From positions 24,950-88,949 of the forward strand of contig JAHDRA010000006.1 of the NCBI GenBank assembly GCA_018433525.1: a DNA stretch of 64,000 bases, read 5' to 3'. The DNA is from Paludibacteraceae bacterium. GTDB taxonomy: Bacteria; Bacteroidota; Bacteroidia; Bacteroidales; Paludibacteraceae. The translations under genes were made by a program, and so were the position numbers. Below are positions 45,406-55,214 of this stretch, in pieces. The notes beneath the pieces are model-generated. The model made no database searches. It saw only the letters and a list, made by a program, of their open reading frames with translations, and was not told the DNA's origin. The stretch's first letter is position 1. Each line of letters opens with the position of its first letter.

Positions 45406-47409
45406 ATGGAAACCAAATCTCCACAAAATAGTCCTCAAAAACCCGGCAAAGGACCAAAGTTTAATATTACATGGCTTTACGTCATCATAATAGGTATTCT
45501 GATAGGTTCATATTTGTTTTCGGATACTGCTCCAGTAAAAGAAGTCCCATTTTCTGATTTTGAAAAGTACATGTATAACAACAAAATGGAAAAAATTGAT
45601 GTGTACTCTTCTAAAAATATTGCTGAAGCACTTATCATAAAAGATTCTTTGAAGCAGGTTTTTGGCGAAAAATATGAAATGTACGAAAAAGAACCAAAAA
45701 TCAGGACAAGAATTCCTTCTGCAGAAGAGTTTTCAAAAATATATCAAAAAGCCAAAGAGCAATATGGCCTTACAGCTGTGGTCGATTATAAGGAAAGCCG
45801 CAATTATGTAGATATTTTCCTTTATAGTATTTTACCTTTTCTTTTGCTGATATTGTTTTTTGTTTACATGAACAGGCGCATGGCAAATCAGATGGGCGGA
45901 GGGTCAGGAGGAGGCATTTTTAATGTAGGTAAATCCAAGGCACAACTTTTCGATAAAGGGGATGTGGCCAACAGAATTACCTTCAAAGATGTAGCCGGAT
46001 TGGAAGAAGCCAAACAAGAAGTTGAAGAAATTGTGGAATTTCTTAAAAATCCATCCAAATATACGGAATTGGGAGGTAAAATTCCAAAAGGAGTTTTATT
46101 GGTTGGTCCTCCGGGAACAGGAAAAACTTTACTTGCAAAAGCTGTGGCCGGAGAGGCTGATGTGCCTTTTTTCTCTATTTCAGGATCGGAATTTGTAGAA
46201 ATGTTCGTAGGTGTAGGAGCTTCACGTGTTCGAGACCTTTTCCGACAAGCAAAAGAGAAAGCTCCCTGCATTATTTTTATTGATGAAATAGACGCGATAG
46301 GACGTGCAAGAGGTAAAAATCCGAATTTCGGGAGCAATGATGAAAGAGAGAACACACTCAATCAACTACTTACCGAAATGGATGGTTTTGCTTCGAACAG
46401 TGGGGTCATTTTGTTGGCGGCAACTAACCGTGCCGATATTCTTGACAAGGCGTTATTGCGTCCGGGTCGGTTCGACAGACAAATTCACGTAGATCTTCCG
46501 GATGTACATGGAAGAAAAGAAATATTTAAAGTTCATTTACGTCCAATAAAAATCGACAAATCGGTAGATATAGATTTTTTAGCTAAACAGACGCCGGGGT
46601 TTTCGGGTGCAGATATTGCCAATGTTTGTAATGAAGCTGCCTTAATTGCAGCCAGAAAAAACAAATCTTTTGTAGAAAAACAGGATTTCCTTGATGCCGT
46701 TGACAGAATAATAGGAGGTTTGGAAAAACGAACCAAAATCACTACAAAATTTGAAAAAAAATCCATTGCATACCATGAAGCCGGTCATGCAACCATCAGC
46801 TGGATGCTCGAACATGCAAGTCCTTTGGTGAAAGTTACCATTGTGCCTCGTGGAGAAGCTTTGGGGGCAGCATGGTATCTTCCCGAAGAACGTCAGCTTA
46901 CCGTTAGAGCACATATGCTTGACGAAATGTGTTCTACATTGGGTGGAAGAGCAGCAGAAGAACTATTTTTAAATCAAACTTCTACAGGAGCCATTAACGA
47001 TTTAGAAAGAGTAACCAAAAGAGCTTATGCCATGGTTACTTACTTCGGAATGAGCGAAAAATTACCCAATTTAAGTTATTACGATTCAAGTGGTTCAGCC
47101 GAGTATTCGTTTACAAAACCCTATAGCGAAAAAACAGCCGAGTTGATTGATGAAGAGGTTAAAAACATTGTCAGTCGAGAATATGAACGAGCCAAGGAAA
47201 TTTTACGGGAACACGCCGAAGGACACAACAGACTGGCCGAACTATTGATTGAAAGAGAAGTTATTTTTTCCGAAGATTTGGAAAGAATTTTCGGTAAACG
47301 ACCTTGGGCATCACGCAGTGATGAATTGCTGGCTCAAAACGGGGAAAATGGGAAATCATCCGAACGGATGGAAGACAATACCGTTGAAAATGAAAATAAA
47401 GAAGAATGA
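45406..47409 (+). CDS. ftsH: ATP-dependent zinc metalloprotease FtsH
   Basis: A 667-residue membrane-bound AAA+ protease for quality control of membrane and regulatory proteins. Two membrane segments (about residues 23-39 and 142-158) flank a periplasmic domain. The AAA module has Walker A GPPGTGKT from Gly234, Walker [13 protein letters not shown] and the SRH block [20 protein letters not shown]. The zinc site is H457-E-A-G-H461. A Glu/Asn-rich tail ends the protein. The following gene overlaps its last 20 bases. Confidence 0.98.
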   Translation: METKSPQNSPQKPGKGPKFNITWLYVIIIGILIGSYLFSDTAPVKEVPFSDFEKYMYNNKMEKIDVYSSKNIAEALIIKDSLKQVFGEKYEMYEKEPKIRTRIPSAEEFSKIYQKAKEQYGLTAVVDYKESRNYVDIFLYSILPFLLLILFFVYMNRRMANQMGGGSGGGIFNVGKSKAQLFDKGDVANRITFKDVAGLEEAKQEVEEIVEFLKNPSKYTELGGKIPKGVLLVGPPGTGKTLLAKAVAGEADVPFFSISGSEFVEMFVGVGASRVRDLFRQAKEKAPCIIFIDEIDAIGRARGKNPNFGSNDERENTLNQLLTEMDGFASNSGVILLAATNRADILDKALLRPGRFDRQIHVDLPDVHGRKEIFKVHLRPIKIDKSVDIDFLAKQTPGFSGADIANVCNEAALIAARKNKSFVEKQDFLDAVDRIIGGLEKRTKITTKFEKKSIAYHEAGHATISWMLEHASPLVKVTIVPRGEALGAAWYLPEERQLTVRAHMLDEMCSTLGGRAAEELFLNQTSTGAINDLERVTKRAYAMVTYFGMSEKLPNLSYYDSSGSAEYSFTKPYSEKTAELIDEEVKNIVSREYERAKEILREHAEGHNRLAELLIEREVIFSEDLERIFGKRPWASRSDELLAQNGENGKSSERMEDNTVENENKEE

Positions 47410-48055
47410 TTTGATTAATGAAGAAGAACTATCTTCGCGAGAAATCATTTTAAAAAAGATTTCGGATATTCTTTGCACCCGTACATCAGAAACTATTTTT
47501 TCAGAATATTTCTCACATCAGATTTATAGGGAAATTGCTCCCGATATGCTTACCTGTTTTATGGAAGAAATAAAGGCAGTATCGGGAGAATGTTTTGTCC
47601 ATGACAGTCCATCGAACTTATTCGTTGCCCTGAAAAAATTTTTGTTGGGAAAGGGATTTTCCAAGATACATTGTCGCAATGAAAAAATAACGGAATATTT
47701 GAAAAGTTTTGATATTCCTTTTTCATCTTCGGAAGCCGATTTTGAAATAATGGAAGTGGGTATTACGGACTGTGAATTTCTGGTTGCCCGTACCGGAAGT
47801 GTAATTGTTTCGTCTTTCAATTCCGGAAGAAAAATGAATATTTTTCCACCTGTGCATATAGTTATAGCTCATCGTTCACAACTTGTTAGTTATCTCGATG
47901 ATGCTTACAGGCAAATTCTTCAGAAATACAAAAATAATTTGCCATCACTTATTTCTACTATAACCGGCCCAAGTCGTACCTCAGATATCGAAAAGACTTT
48001 GGTTTTAGGAGCACACGGGCCAAAACAATTGCTGGTCTTCCTGTTAGACAACTAA
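47390..48055 (+). CDS. LUD-domain (LutC/YkgG-like) protein
   Basis: A 221-residue protein of the LUD family, to which lactate-utilisation proteins LutB and LutC belong. Recognisable parts are ITDCEFLVARTGSVIVSS, PPVHIVIAHRSQLV and the C-terminal ITGPSRTSDIEKTLVLGAHGP. The start at 47390 overlaps ftsH by 20 bases; an upstream in-frame extension lies wholly inside ftsH and is a shadow. No lutA or lutB gene is nearby, so a lactate role is not supported by context. Its position between ftsH and cdsA is common in Bacteroidota, but the function is unknown to me. Confidence 0.88.
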   Translation: MKIKKNDLINEEELSSREIILKKISDILCTRTSETIFSEYFSHQIYREIAPDMLTCFMEEIKAVSGECFVHDSPSNLFVALKKFLLGKGFSKIHCRNEKITEYLKSFDIPFSSSEADFEIMEVGITDCEFLVARTGSVIVSSFNSGRKMNIFPPVHIVIAHRSQLVSYLDDAYRQILQKYKNNLPSLISTITGPSRTSDIEKTLVLGAHGPKQLLVFLLDN

Positions 48056-48120
48056 GACGCTGTTTTTCTTTATAATAAAAAATATTGTGTAAGTTTGTAA
48101 TTTTGAAAACATAAATCCAT

Positions 48121-48933
48121 ATGAACGAAATGTTAAAACGAGCAATTAGCGGCTTTATTTATGTAGGATTGATAGTAACAAGCATTCTTGTCCATCCACT
48201 TGCTTTTGCTTTTGTTTTCGGCATTCTTACTTATTGCGCACTTCATGAGTTTTACAAAATCACCTATCGACCTTCAGATATAGAAGTTCCCATTTCTCTT
48301 GCTTCAATGGGTGGCTTACTTTTGTTTGTTTCTACTTTTTTGTTTAAATCTGGTTTTAGTTCACCCCTCATTTTTTCTTATTATGCAATTTTTGTTATAT
48401 GGATGTTTATCAGGGAATTGTTCCTCAAAAAAAGTAATCCTATTCATAACTGGGCATATTTTATATTGGGACAGGTGATGGTGGCACTTCCAATGTCGCT
48501 GTTGATTTTTATTTTATTTGTAGATGGTTATCAACCCATGCTTTTGTTGTCCATATTTATTTTGACATGGCTCAATGATACCGGGGCCTACCTAATTGGC
48601 GTTAAGTTTGGGAGGCATCGATTTTTTGAACATATATCTCCCAAAAAAACGTGGGAAGGTTTTTTCGGAGGAATCTTTTTTAGTTTAACGGGAGGATTTA
48701 TATTATCTCTTTTTATCGCTGAACTGAGCATCTTTCAATGGCTTGCCCTATGCTTTATAACAGTATTGGCAGCCACCTTAGGTGATTTAACCGAATCATT
48801 ATTGAAAAGAACTTTAAACATAAAAGACTCGGGAAACCTTTTACCCGGTCATGGTGGGTTACTCGACCGTTTAGACAGCATGTTGTTGGTTTCACCCTTT
48901 GTTTTGATTTTTTTTCTTTATATTTTTGTTTGA
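48121..48933 (+). CDS. cdsA: Phosphatidate cytidylyltransferase
   Basis: A 270-residue inner-membrane enzyme making CDP-diacylglycerol from phosphatidate and CTP, the branch point of phospholipid synthesis. About eight hydrophobic segments are visible. The family signature is complete near the C-terminus: LLKRTLNIKDSGNLLPGHGG followed by LLDRLDS. The block WLNDTGAYLIGVKFGRH and SPKKTWEGF are also typical. It lies 65 bases after the LUD gene and is probably part of the same operon. The acyltransferase that follows acts in the same pathway. Confidence 0.97.
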   Translation: MNEMLKRAISGFIYVGLIVTSILVHPLAFAFVFGILTYCALHEFYKITYRPSDIEVPISLASMGGLLLFVSTFLFKSGFSSPLIFSYYAIFVIWMFIRELFLKKSNPIHNWAYFILGQVMVALPMSLLIFILFVDGYQPMLLLSIFILTWLNDTGAYLIGVKFGRHRFFEHISPKKTWEGFFGGIFFSLTGGFILSLFIAELSIFQWLALCFITVLAATLGDLTESLLKRTLNIKDSGNLLPGHGGLLDRLDSMLLVSPFVLIFFLYIFV

Positions 48934-49021
48934 ATTTGCTGTTCTATTGTCTTTTATGAACAATAAGTAAATTTATTGCTGAGAAAATAAAAACATATTG
49001 AATTGAAAATAAACAGAATCT

Positions 49022-50179
49022 ATGGAAATGAATTTTGATGACATACGTTGCTACACAAACGAGGAGGTACATGAGGTGTTGGAAAAACTAACCAAAGAAA
49101 AATCGTTCATGAAAGTGGTTAGCACAGCATACCCTTTGCTACCCAAAGAAATAATTAAAGAACGATTACTTCAATATAACAATCAACAGGAATTTCAGAA
49201 AGATTTTATTTTTCCTTTTTTGCAGTATCTTGAAGAAAACACTACCAAAGGTATTGAATTGTTCGGTTTGGAAAAAATCAATGTCTCTAAAGCTTATTTA
49301 TACTTATCCAATCATCGCGATATTGTTATGGATTCAAGTTTTTTTTGCAAAAAATTATTGGAAAATTCAATAGATACAGTAGAAATAGCTATAGGAGATA
49401 ATTTGCTTATTTATCCGTGGATTGAAGATTTTGTGAAGCTCAACAAAAGTTTTATCGTAAAACGTGGGCTGAATACACGGCAAACGTTGGAAAGTTCCAA
49501 ATTACTTTCTGCCTATCTGCTTCATACTATTTGTGAAAAAAATCAGTCGATATGGATGGCTCAAAGAGAAGGAAGAGCAAAGGATTCGGACGACTATACT
49601 CAGGAAAGTGTATTGAAAATGTTGAATTTAAGTGCAAAAGATAATAATTTTATCCAGCATATTTTACAATTTAATATTTGTCCCTTATCCATTTCATACG
49701 AATACGATCCTTGTGATTACCTGAAAGCCAAAGAATTTCAATTAAAAAGAGACTTCCCCGACTACAAAAAATCACCAACAGACGATTTGGAAAACATGGT
49801 TATCGGCATTATGGGATATAAAGGGAAGGTGGTGTTTCGTATTACAGGCTGCATCAACGATGAATTAAAAAAAATAGAACAAAAAACATCCAACAGGCAC
49901 GAACAAATTTCCCAAACAGCACAATTGATAGATCTAAAAATACATGCCAATTATGAAATTTATTCGGTGAATAAAATTGCATTTGATACGCTTACTGGTG
50001 AAAATAGATTCGCTCATGAATACTCCAATATGGAAAGAATTGATTTTGAACAGTATTTGATGAAGCAAATAGACAAAATTCAACTGGAAAATAAAGATGA
50101 AAAATTTTTGAGGCAAAAATTGTTGGAAATGTATGCCAATCCCTTAATAAACCATTTGAAGACCTTGCAACATTCTTAA
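49022..50179 (+). CDS. 1-acylglycerol-3-phosphate acyltransferase-like protein
   Basis: A 385-residue PlsC-type acyltransferase without a clear signal peptide. The catalytic block reads LSNHRDIVMDSSFF at residues 96-109. Counted from His98 this is HX5D to Asp104, with a closer HxD to Asp100, instead of the classic HX4D, a variant I recall in Bacteroidota members of the family. The acceptor block is QREGRAKDSDD. The protein is longer than usual PlsC (about 240 residues) because of a 90-residue N-terminal part and a C-terminal extension. Position behind cdsA supports a phospholipid role. A second ATG two codons in is also possible as start. Confidence 0.85.
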   Translation: MEMNFDDIRCYTNEEVHEVLEKLTKEKSFMKVVSTAYPLLPKEIIKERLLQYNNQQEFQKDFIFPFLQYLEENTTKGIELFGLEKINVSKAYLYLSNHRDIVMDSSFFCKKLLENSIDTVEIAIGDNLLIYPWIEDFVKLNKSFIVKRGLNTRQTLESSKLLSAYLLHTICEKNQSIWMAQREGRAKDSDDYTQESVLKMLNLSAKDNNFIQHILQFNICPLSISYEYDPCDYLKAKEFQLKRDFPDYKKSPTDDLENMVIGIMGYKGKVVFRITGCINDELKKIEQKTSNRHEQISQTAQLIDLKIHANYEIYSVNKIAFDTLTGENRFAHEYSNMERIDFEQYLMKQIDKIQLENKDEKFLRQKLLEMYANPLINHLKTLQHS

Positions 50180-50364
50180 CCTTCCGTATAAAAAAGAAAA
50201 AATAAACCGGAACGATTTTTTCAACACAAAAAATCGGACTTACCAAATTCACTCTCCATAGATACAATGTTTACCATTTGTAATCATCAGTCATTATAGC
50301 AAATGGGATAGTGTTTTCCATAATTTTTTATGGAAGTTGTCCTGAAATTGTTTGAAAAAATTAT

Positions 50365-50403
50365 GCAATCGTTTGCGTTAGTTGAAAAAATATTCTACAT
50401 TTA
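50365..50403 (+). promoter_or_regulatory. Promoter of the 50446 operon with palindrome on the -33 box
   Basis: GCAATCGTTTGC (50365-50376) is a near-perfect 12-base dyad whose TTTG is the -33 element. TACATTTA (50396-50403) follows after 20 bases as the -7. The same design occurs at 55128-55165. Binding of a LacI-type protein would block RNA polymerase. Confidence 0.7.
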
Positions 50404-50445
50404 CCACCGAAAAAACCAAAATTAATTTTTTAAAATGTTAATATC

Positions 50446-51345
50446 ATGAGAAAACTACTACTGTTATTGGTTTTGGGTGCTCAGACAATTTTCGCTCAAA
50501 ACATTCAGGTTACATCTGTTTCTCCGATAAACACCGGAGAAAGTGGAAACATGTATCATCCGGTATTTAGTCCGACGGGAGAATATTTGCTTTTCACTTC
50601 TGAAAATTATGAAGGACTGAAAATGCTTTCGTTCACTGATGGGCAGGTAAAAACTTTGACAACCGAAAAAGGTGCGGGCTATGGAGTTAAGATAAGCAAA
50701 GATGGAAAAACTATTGCCTACAGGAAAAACGAATTGATTAACCAGCGGCTATTTTCTTCCGTTAAATTGTATTCGCTTTCTGAAGGAAAACAACAACAAC
50801 TTATTGCTCCCACGCGAGAACCTCTTGCGGTAGGTTTTTCAGGAAACAAACCTTTATTGGTAAAAAATCGTCAACTGGTAAAAAGTCAGCTTTCTGCCGT
50901 CGAAATTGTACCTATTGTTACCATCGAAGACCGTAAAATGGTTCTTTATACGGGAAATTCGCGTAAAATTCTTACTCCGAATGGTGAAAATGCGAGCTAT
51001 ATTTGGCCTTCCATTTCGCCCGATGGGAAACGAATTGTCTATGTTGCTGCAGGAAAAGGAACGTTTGTTTGCGACTTGAACGGGAACAATGTTGCGGCTC
51101 TGGGTAAACTGAATGCGCCACAATGGCTCAACAATCAATGGCTGGTGGGAATGAATGACATTGACAACGGGGAAATACTCCTTTCTTCTTCTCTGGTAGC
51201 AGCATCGATAGATGGAAAAGTGTATCAAACACTCACTACACCTGATTTGATAGCTATGTATCCTGCTGTTTCTCCTGATGGAAAACAGATTGTATTTAAT
51301 ACTGAGAGAGGTGATTTATATTTACTTAATGTTGTTTTAAAATAA
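50446..51345 (+). CDS. Secreted WD40-like (PD40) beta-propeller protein
   Basis: A 299-residue exported protein with a signal peptide (MRKLLLLLVLGAQTIFAQ). Three PD40/TolB-type motifs are clear: HPVFSPTGEYLLFTSE, WPSISPDGKRIVYVA and YPAVSPDGKQIVFNT, so a periplasmic beta-propeller is expected. No catalytic motif was seen. It lies 15 bases upstream of the giant amidase gene and should be cotranscribed with it, suggesting a joint role at the cell wall or cell surface. The family is too general for a specific function. Confidence 0.82.
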   Translation: MRKLLLLLVLGAQTIFAQNIQVTSVSPINTGESGNMYHPVFSPTGEYLLFTSENYEGLKMLSFTDGQVKTLTTEKGAGYGVKISKDGKTIAYRKNELINQRLFSSVKLYSLSEGKQQQLIAPTREPLAVGFSGNKPLLVKNRQLVKSQLSAVEIVPIVTIEDRKMVLYTGNSRKILTPNGENASYIWPSISPDGKRIVYVAAGKGTFVCDLNGNNVAALGKLNAPQWLNNQWLVGMNDIDNGEILLSSSLVAASIDGKVYQTLTTPDLIAMYPAVSPDGKQIVFNTERGDLYLLNVVLK

Positions 51346-51360
51346 GGAGGAGGAAACACC

Positions 51361-54300
51361 ATGAAAAAAATAATTTCATTTTTCTTCGTTTTGATGCTGA
51401 TTTTTTCTGCAAAAGCTGTTGATTTTACGGGAATTAAAATTTATATCAACCCGGGTCATGGAGGATACAATGGGGCTAACGACAGAAATGTTCAGACCAT
51501 ACCTTTTGCATTGGGCGACACACTCGGTTTTTGGGAATCGGCAAGTAATTTGACCAAAGGATTGGCACTACGCGATTTGTTGCAGGCAGCCAATGCTACC
51601 GTTTACATGTCGCGTACTCAAAACAGGGAAGAAGACGATCGGGGTTTGTCGGAAATTGCCGAAGAAGCCAATGCCAACAACGTGGATGCCTTTCTTTCCA
51701 TACACAGCAATGCATTGGGAACCAATACAGGTACCAATTATTTATTACTTTTGTATCACGGTTATGATGATCAACCCACTGTGGCAGCGAGTTTACCAAT
51801 GGCTCAAACCGCCTGGCCTCGTTTGATTTCAAATCAACTTACAGTTTGGACACATTACACCACCTCTACTAATATTCGGGGCGATTTCTCATTTTATGGA
51901 AATACCAGCGGACTGGGCGTTCTACGTCCCTTGACCGTTCCCGGATTTTTGTCGGAAGGTTCTTTCCACGATTATATGCCTGAAACACATCGCCTGCTCA
52001 ATATTGATTACAAAAAACTGGAAGCCAATAATTTTTATCGGTATTTTTGTGATTATTTTCATGTTGATCTTCCAGCAACAGGAATTATTGCAGGGTTTGC
52101 CAAAAGTGCCAATGAAAAAATGAATCATCCACTTTATGCTAATTATAAAGCTTTTACACACGACGAACGGGTGCCTATTAATGGAGCTAAGGTGAAATTG
52201 ATGAATCAAAATGGCGATTCGCTAAATATATATTATGTAGATTCGCTCTACAACGGAATTTTTGCTTTTTACAATTTAGCTCCCGGAACTTACAAACTGC
52301 ATTTGGAAGCAAAGGATTATCAGCCAAAGGATACAACTGTTACGGTAACGGCAGCATCAACTACTTATGCCAAAATGTTTTTACCTAACTTAAATGTGGT
52401 AATTCCAAAAGATACCACGCCTGATTATCCTGATCCGATACAGGAAGCCGGTGTACTTCCAATGAAGCATTATAATTTTGGAGATCAAGAAGTAGTTGTT
52501 CCAGAATGGTTGAATCAGCAACCTATTAAAAAAGTTTTGTATCGTGATGAAAAATTATATGTGCTAACCACAGAACCAAAAATCACTATTTACAATGCGC
52601 AATCACTTGCTAAAATTCGCGAAATGGATTTATCCGGCATTGAAGGTGGCGTAAACCTGGTTAGCGATATCGCTTTTACTTCCGATGGCTATTTGTTGGC
52701 CTGCAACAAAGATACCATATCTCTACCCGAGAACAAGGGACGTTATTTTAAAGTTTACACATGGGATAACGATTCGGTAGCTCCTTCATTGCTTTTCAAG
52801 ACTCAACAACAGGCAAACTGGTCAAATGGCATTATGGGCGAAACATTTGCTGTAAGCGGTCCCCGCTGGAAATGTACTATTTACGTACCATCAGTTACCA
52901 CCGGATCATCCAAAGCCATTCGCATTGTAGGTTACCTTTACGAAGAAGGAAATGCATTAGGCTACAAATACATGCTGGATGCTGCCAATTACACCGAAGC
53001 ACTCTGGGGTAAGAACATCAAATTTCATATTTCTCCTACCGGAAAAAGTCATTTTATTCTGGATAGCGAAAAAGTTTTACCCGTCGAATATCAGTTTGAT
53101 TGGAATGCAGCCGATCGTTCTCCTTTAATTAAAAAAGGTGAATTTTCAGAACAGAATGGATTCAACCTTGCTGTCTGTGCTTCCGGCATTCATTTCTTCC
53201 GCCATGCACAACATACCTTTATGGTTTCGCCTACTTGCGATGCCGATACAACGAAAGTGGGTGCTGTGCTCTTTGATGTAACCAATGGCATTCAGCAATC
53301 GTTGAAAGTTTCCGAAAAATTGCCTGCTAATGGACTGGGGACTGCAAAAGCCAGTTATATGGTTGCTGCTGCAAAAGTCAGCGGATATGACTTGGATGTG
53401 ATGGTGCTGGCACAAAACGAAGGAATGGCTCGTTTCAGAACAGTTGCCGGACCTGCGGTCGCCAATATTTATGCTTCAGAATTGAAAGTCGAAAAAACCG
53501 AAACCGACTTTATCCTGAAATTTACATTGAATGAAAATGCTACCTCCGTAAAAATTGATATTCTGGATGGTGAAAATATCATTAAAACCATTGATGCCGG
53601 TGCTTTAAATAAAGGAGTACAGTCTGTTCCCGTTCCTCTGACGGAATTGCCCACAGGGTCTTTCACTTGGAGCGTCACGGCAAGCACTGAAGCCGTTGAT
53701 CGTCCTGTAAAAATTTCTGATGATTCGCGTCCTGAACTTCAATTCTATTCACCACGCGGCGTGGCTGTCGATAATAATTTTGAAAGTCCTTTCTTTGGAC
53801 GGGTCTATGCTACCGAAACTGTAGGTGGTAACACAACCAATCGTACCACACAGGATGGTGTGTATATTTTGAATGCAGCACTCGAAGATGTTACGCAGCA
53901 GGGCGCTCATAGTTATGCCGGTTCGGTAAGCTGGGCAGGCAGCAGCAGTCCAATGCGACTGGCAGTTGCTGAAGACGGTAAGGTATATGTAACCGATTGG
54001 AGCGATGCCCATCCGGGCGTTTGGATAATGGATCCGGCGGCTCCTTCTGCTCCTTTTGTTCCAGTCTTTTCCGGACTGACCAAAGCTACAAGCGGTTTGT
54101 CTTCAATTAATGGCGTCAATGTACATGGTTCTATTTCTCATTGCTGGGTTTTGGGCAAAGGAGAAGATACTCGTTTGTATACTTTCGATGAAGATTATGT
54201 GGATGCAGTGGCAACCAGCGCCGGCAATGTATTGCAATACAACATTGGCACGCTGGCAACTTCATGGCAGCAAGCTCCCAGTGCCATTGTTTACAATGAT

Positions 54301-55035
54301 GCGCTGAATGGCAATTTGCAACAGAATTACAATTCCTGCATTGCTCCCGATGGCCGTGGCGGTTGGTGGATTTCTCAATATCGTTCTGCCGATGCAGCCA
54401 ATATCCCTTCTTTGATTCATGTTAATATGGATGGATTGGTAGATTTTAACTCCGGAAAAACACCGACGTTGATTGAAAATTCCTATACAGGCGGCATGGC
54501 AGTAACTGTTGATGGAAAAACGCTGGCTATGGGCTGCAACAATGAAGTGAAGATTTTTAGTGTTACTTTCTCTGAAGATGGCATCCCTTCTTTAACCCGA
54601 CTTTACTCCATTAAGCCGGCTATGGGAACCAATACTGCAGGTTTGGCTTTCGACAGGGCAGGTAATGTGTATGTCATCTCCAATTCTACGGAAAGGCTGG
54701 GTGTGTGGTCATTGCCAAAAATAGAGAATGTATTCACCACACCGGCTCCCGCCAGCGAAAAATTAGATGTAATCAGTGAGGTTCCGCAGCTTGAAAAGGA
54801 AAAAACAGAAATTCTGTTGTATCCCAATCCTGCCACCGATCATGTTGTGATAAGCAGTAAGACAGCTAACCTGAAAACAATTGCTGTTTACGACACCAAA
54901 GGAAGATTGATACGCGCAATGAATGCCGCCGGAAATCAAATGAACCTGTCGCTGGAAGGGATGACTCCGGGATTGTATATTGTTCAGGTACAGACTGACG
55001 AAAGACTGAATTCTTTCAGGCTAATCAAACTATAA
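51361..55035 (+). CDS. T9SS-exported N-acetylmuramoyl-L-alanine amidase fusion protein
   Basis: A 1224-residue protein: signal peptide (to about Ala19), Amidase_3 domain (about 24-235), a carboxypeptidase-regulatory-like domain (about 255-345), a propeller-like region related to DUF4623 (about 370-700), an Ig-like segment, a second propeller (about 795-1120) and a T9SS C-terminal domain (LLYPNPATDHVVISS to LIKL). The zinc amidase residues are all present: His33, Glu59, His115 and catalytic Glu199. It is preceded by an unusually strong ribosome site, GGAGGAGG, in the 15-base gap after the PD40 gene. Surface export suggests attack on foreign or released peptidoglycan instead of own-wall turnover. 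Confidence 0.88.
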   Translation: MKKIISFFFVLMLIFSAKAVDFTGIKIYINPGHGGYNGANDRNVQTIPFALGDTLGFWESASNLTKGLALRDLLQAANATVYMSRTQNREEDDRGLSEIAEEANANNVDAFLSIHSNALGTNTGTNYLLLLYHGYDDQPTVAASLPMAQTAWPRLISNQLTVWTHYTTSTNIRGDFSFYGNTSGLGVLRPLTVPGFLSEGSFHDYMPETHRLLNIDYKKLEANNFYRYFCDYFHVDLPATGIIAGFAKSANEKMNHPLYANYKAFTHDERVPINGAKVKLMNQNGDSLNIYYVDSLYNGIFAFYNLAPGTYKLHLEAKDYQPKDTTVTVTAASTTYAKMFLPNLNVVIPKDTTPDYPDPIQEAGVLPMKHYNFGDQEVVVPEWLNQQPIKKVLYRDEKLYVLTTEPKITIYNAQSLAKIREMDLSGIEGGVNLVSDIAFTSDGYLLACNKDTISLPENKGRYFKVYTWDNDSVAPSLLFKTQQQANWSNGIMGETFAVSGPRWKCTIYVPSVTTGSSKAIRIVGYLYEEGNALGYKYMLDAANYTEALWGKNIKFHISPTGKSHFILDSEKVLPVEYQFDWNAADRSPLIKKGEFSEQNGFNLAVCASGIHFFRHAQHTFMVSPTCDADTTKVGAVLFDVTNGIQQSLKVSEKLPANGLGTAKASYMVAAAKVSGYDLDVMVLAQNEGMARFRTVAGPAVANIYASELKVEKTETDFILKFTLNENATSVKIDILDGENIIKTIDAGALNKGVQSVPVPLTELPTGSFTWSVTASTEAVDRPVKISDDSRPELQFYSPRGVAVDNNFESPFFGRVYATETVGGNTTNRTTQDGVYILNAALEDVTQQGAHSYAGSVSWAGSSSPMRLAVAEDGKVYVTDWSDAHPGVWIMDPAAPSAPFVPVFSGLTKATSGLSSINGVNVHGSISHCWVLGKGEDTRLYTFDEDYVDAVATSAGNVLQYNIGTLATSWQQAPSAIVYNDALNGNLQQNYNSCIAPDGRGGWWISQYRSADAANIPSLIHVNMDGLVDFNSGKTPTLIENSYTGGMAVTVDGKTLAMGCNNEVKIFSVTFSEDGIPSLTRLYSIKPAMGTNTAGLAFDRAGNVYVISNSTERLGVWSLPKIENVFTTPAPASEKLDVISEVPQLEKEKTEILLYPNPATDHVVISSKTANLKTIAVYDTKGRLIRAMNAAGNQMNLSLEGMTPGLYIVQVQTDERLNSFRLIKL

Positions 55036-55049
55036 AACTTGTTTATTCT

Positions 55050-55097
55050 TTTATTTCTTCGTGTGGCAGCCTTACGACTACTACACGAAGAAATAAA
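55050..55097 (+). terminator. Terminator behind the amidase gene
   Basis: TTTATTTCTTCGTGT (55050-55064) and ACACGAAGAAATAAA (55083-55097) form a perfect 15-base stem 15 bases after the stop codon. The A/T-rich outer stem would serve both strands. Confidence 0.85.
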
Positions 55098-55127
55098 AAT
55101 ATGTTACAAAACATAAAAAATATTTTT

Positions 55128-55165
55128 GCAAACGTTTGATATTTAAAAAATAAATGTGTACATTT
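55128..55165 (+). promoter_or_regulatory. Promoter of the 55215 gene with palindrome on the -33 box
   Basis: GCAAACGTTTGA (55128-55139) holds the TTTG -33 element. TACATTTC (55158-55165) follows after 19 bases as the -7. It matches the design at 50365-50403, so both units are probably controlled by the same protein. Confidence 0.72.
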
Positions 55166-55214
55166 CGCAACTTTATTCACTTTAAATATTTATTCACTTT
55201 AAATTTTTTGAGCT

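Noticed and set aside
47249..47389. Longer N-terminus for the LUD protein
   Set aside because: The extension lies wholly within the end of ftsH in another frame and has no LUD-family character; the ATG at 47390 is preferred.
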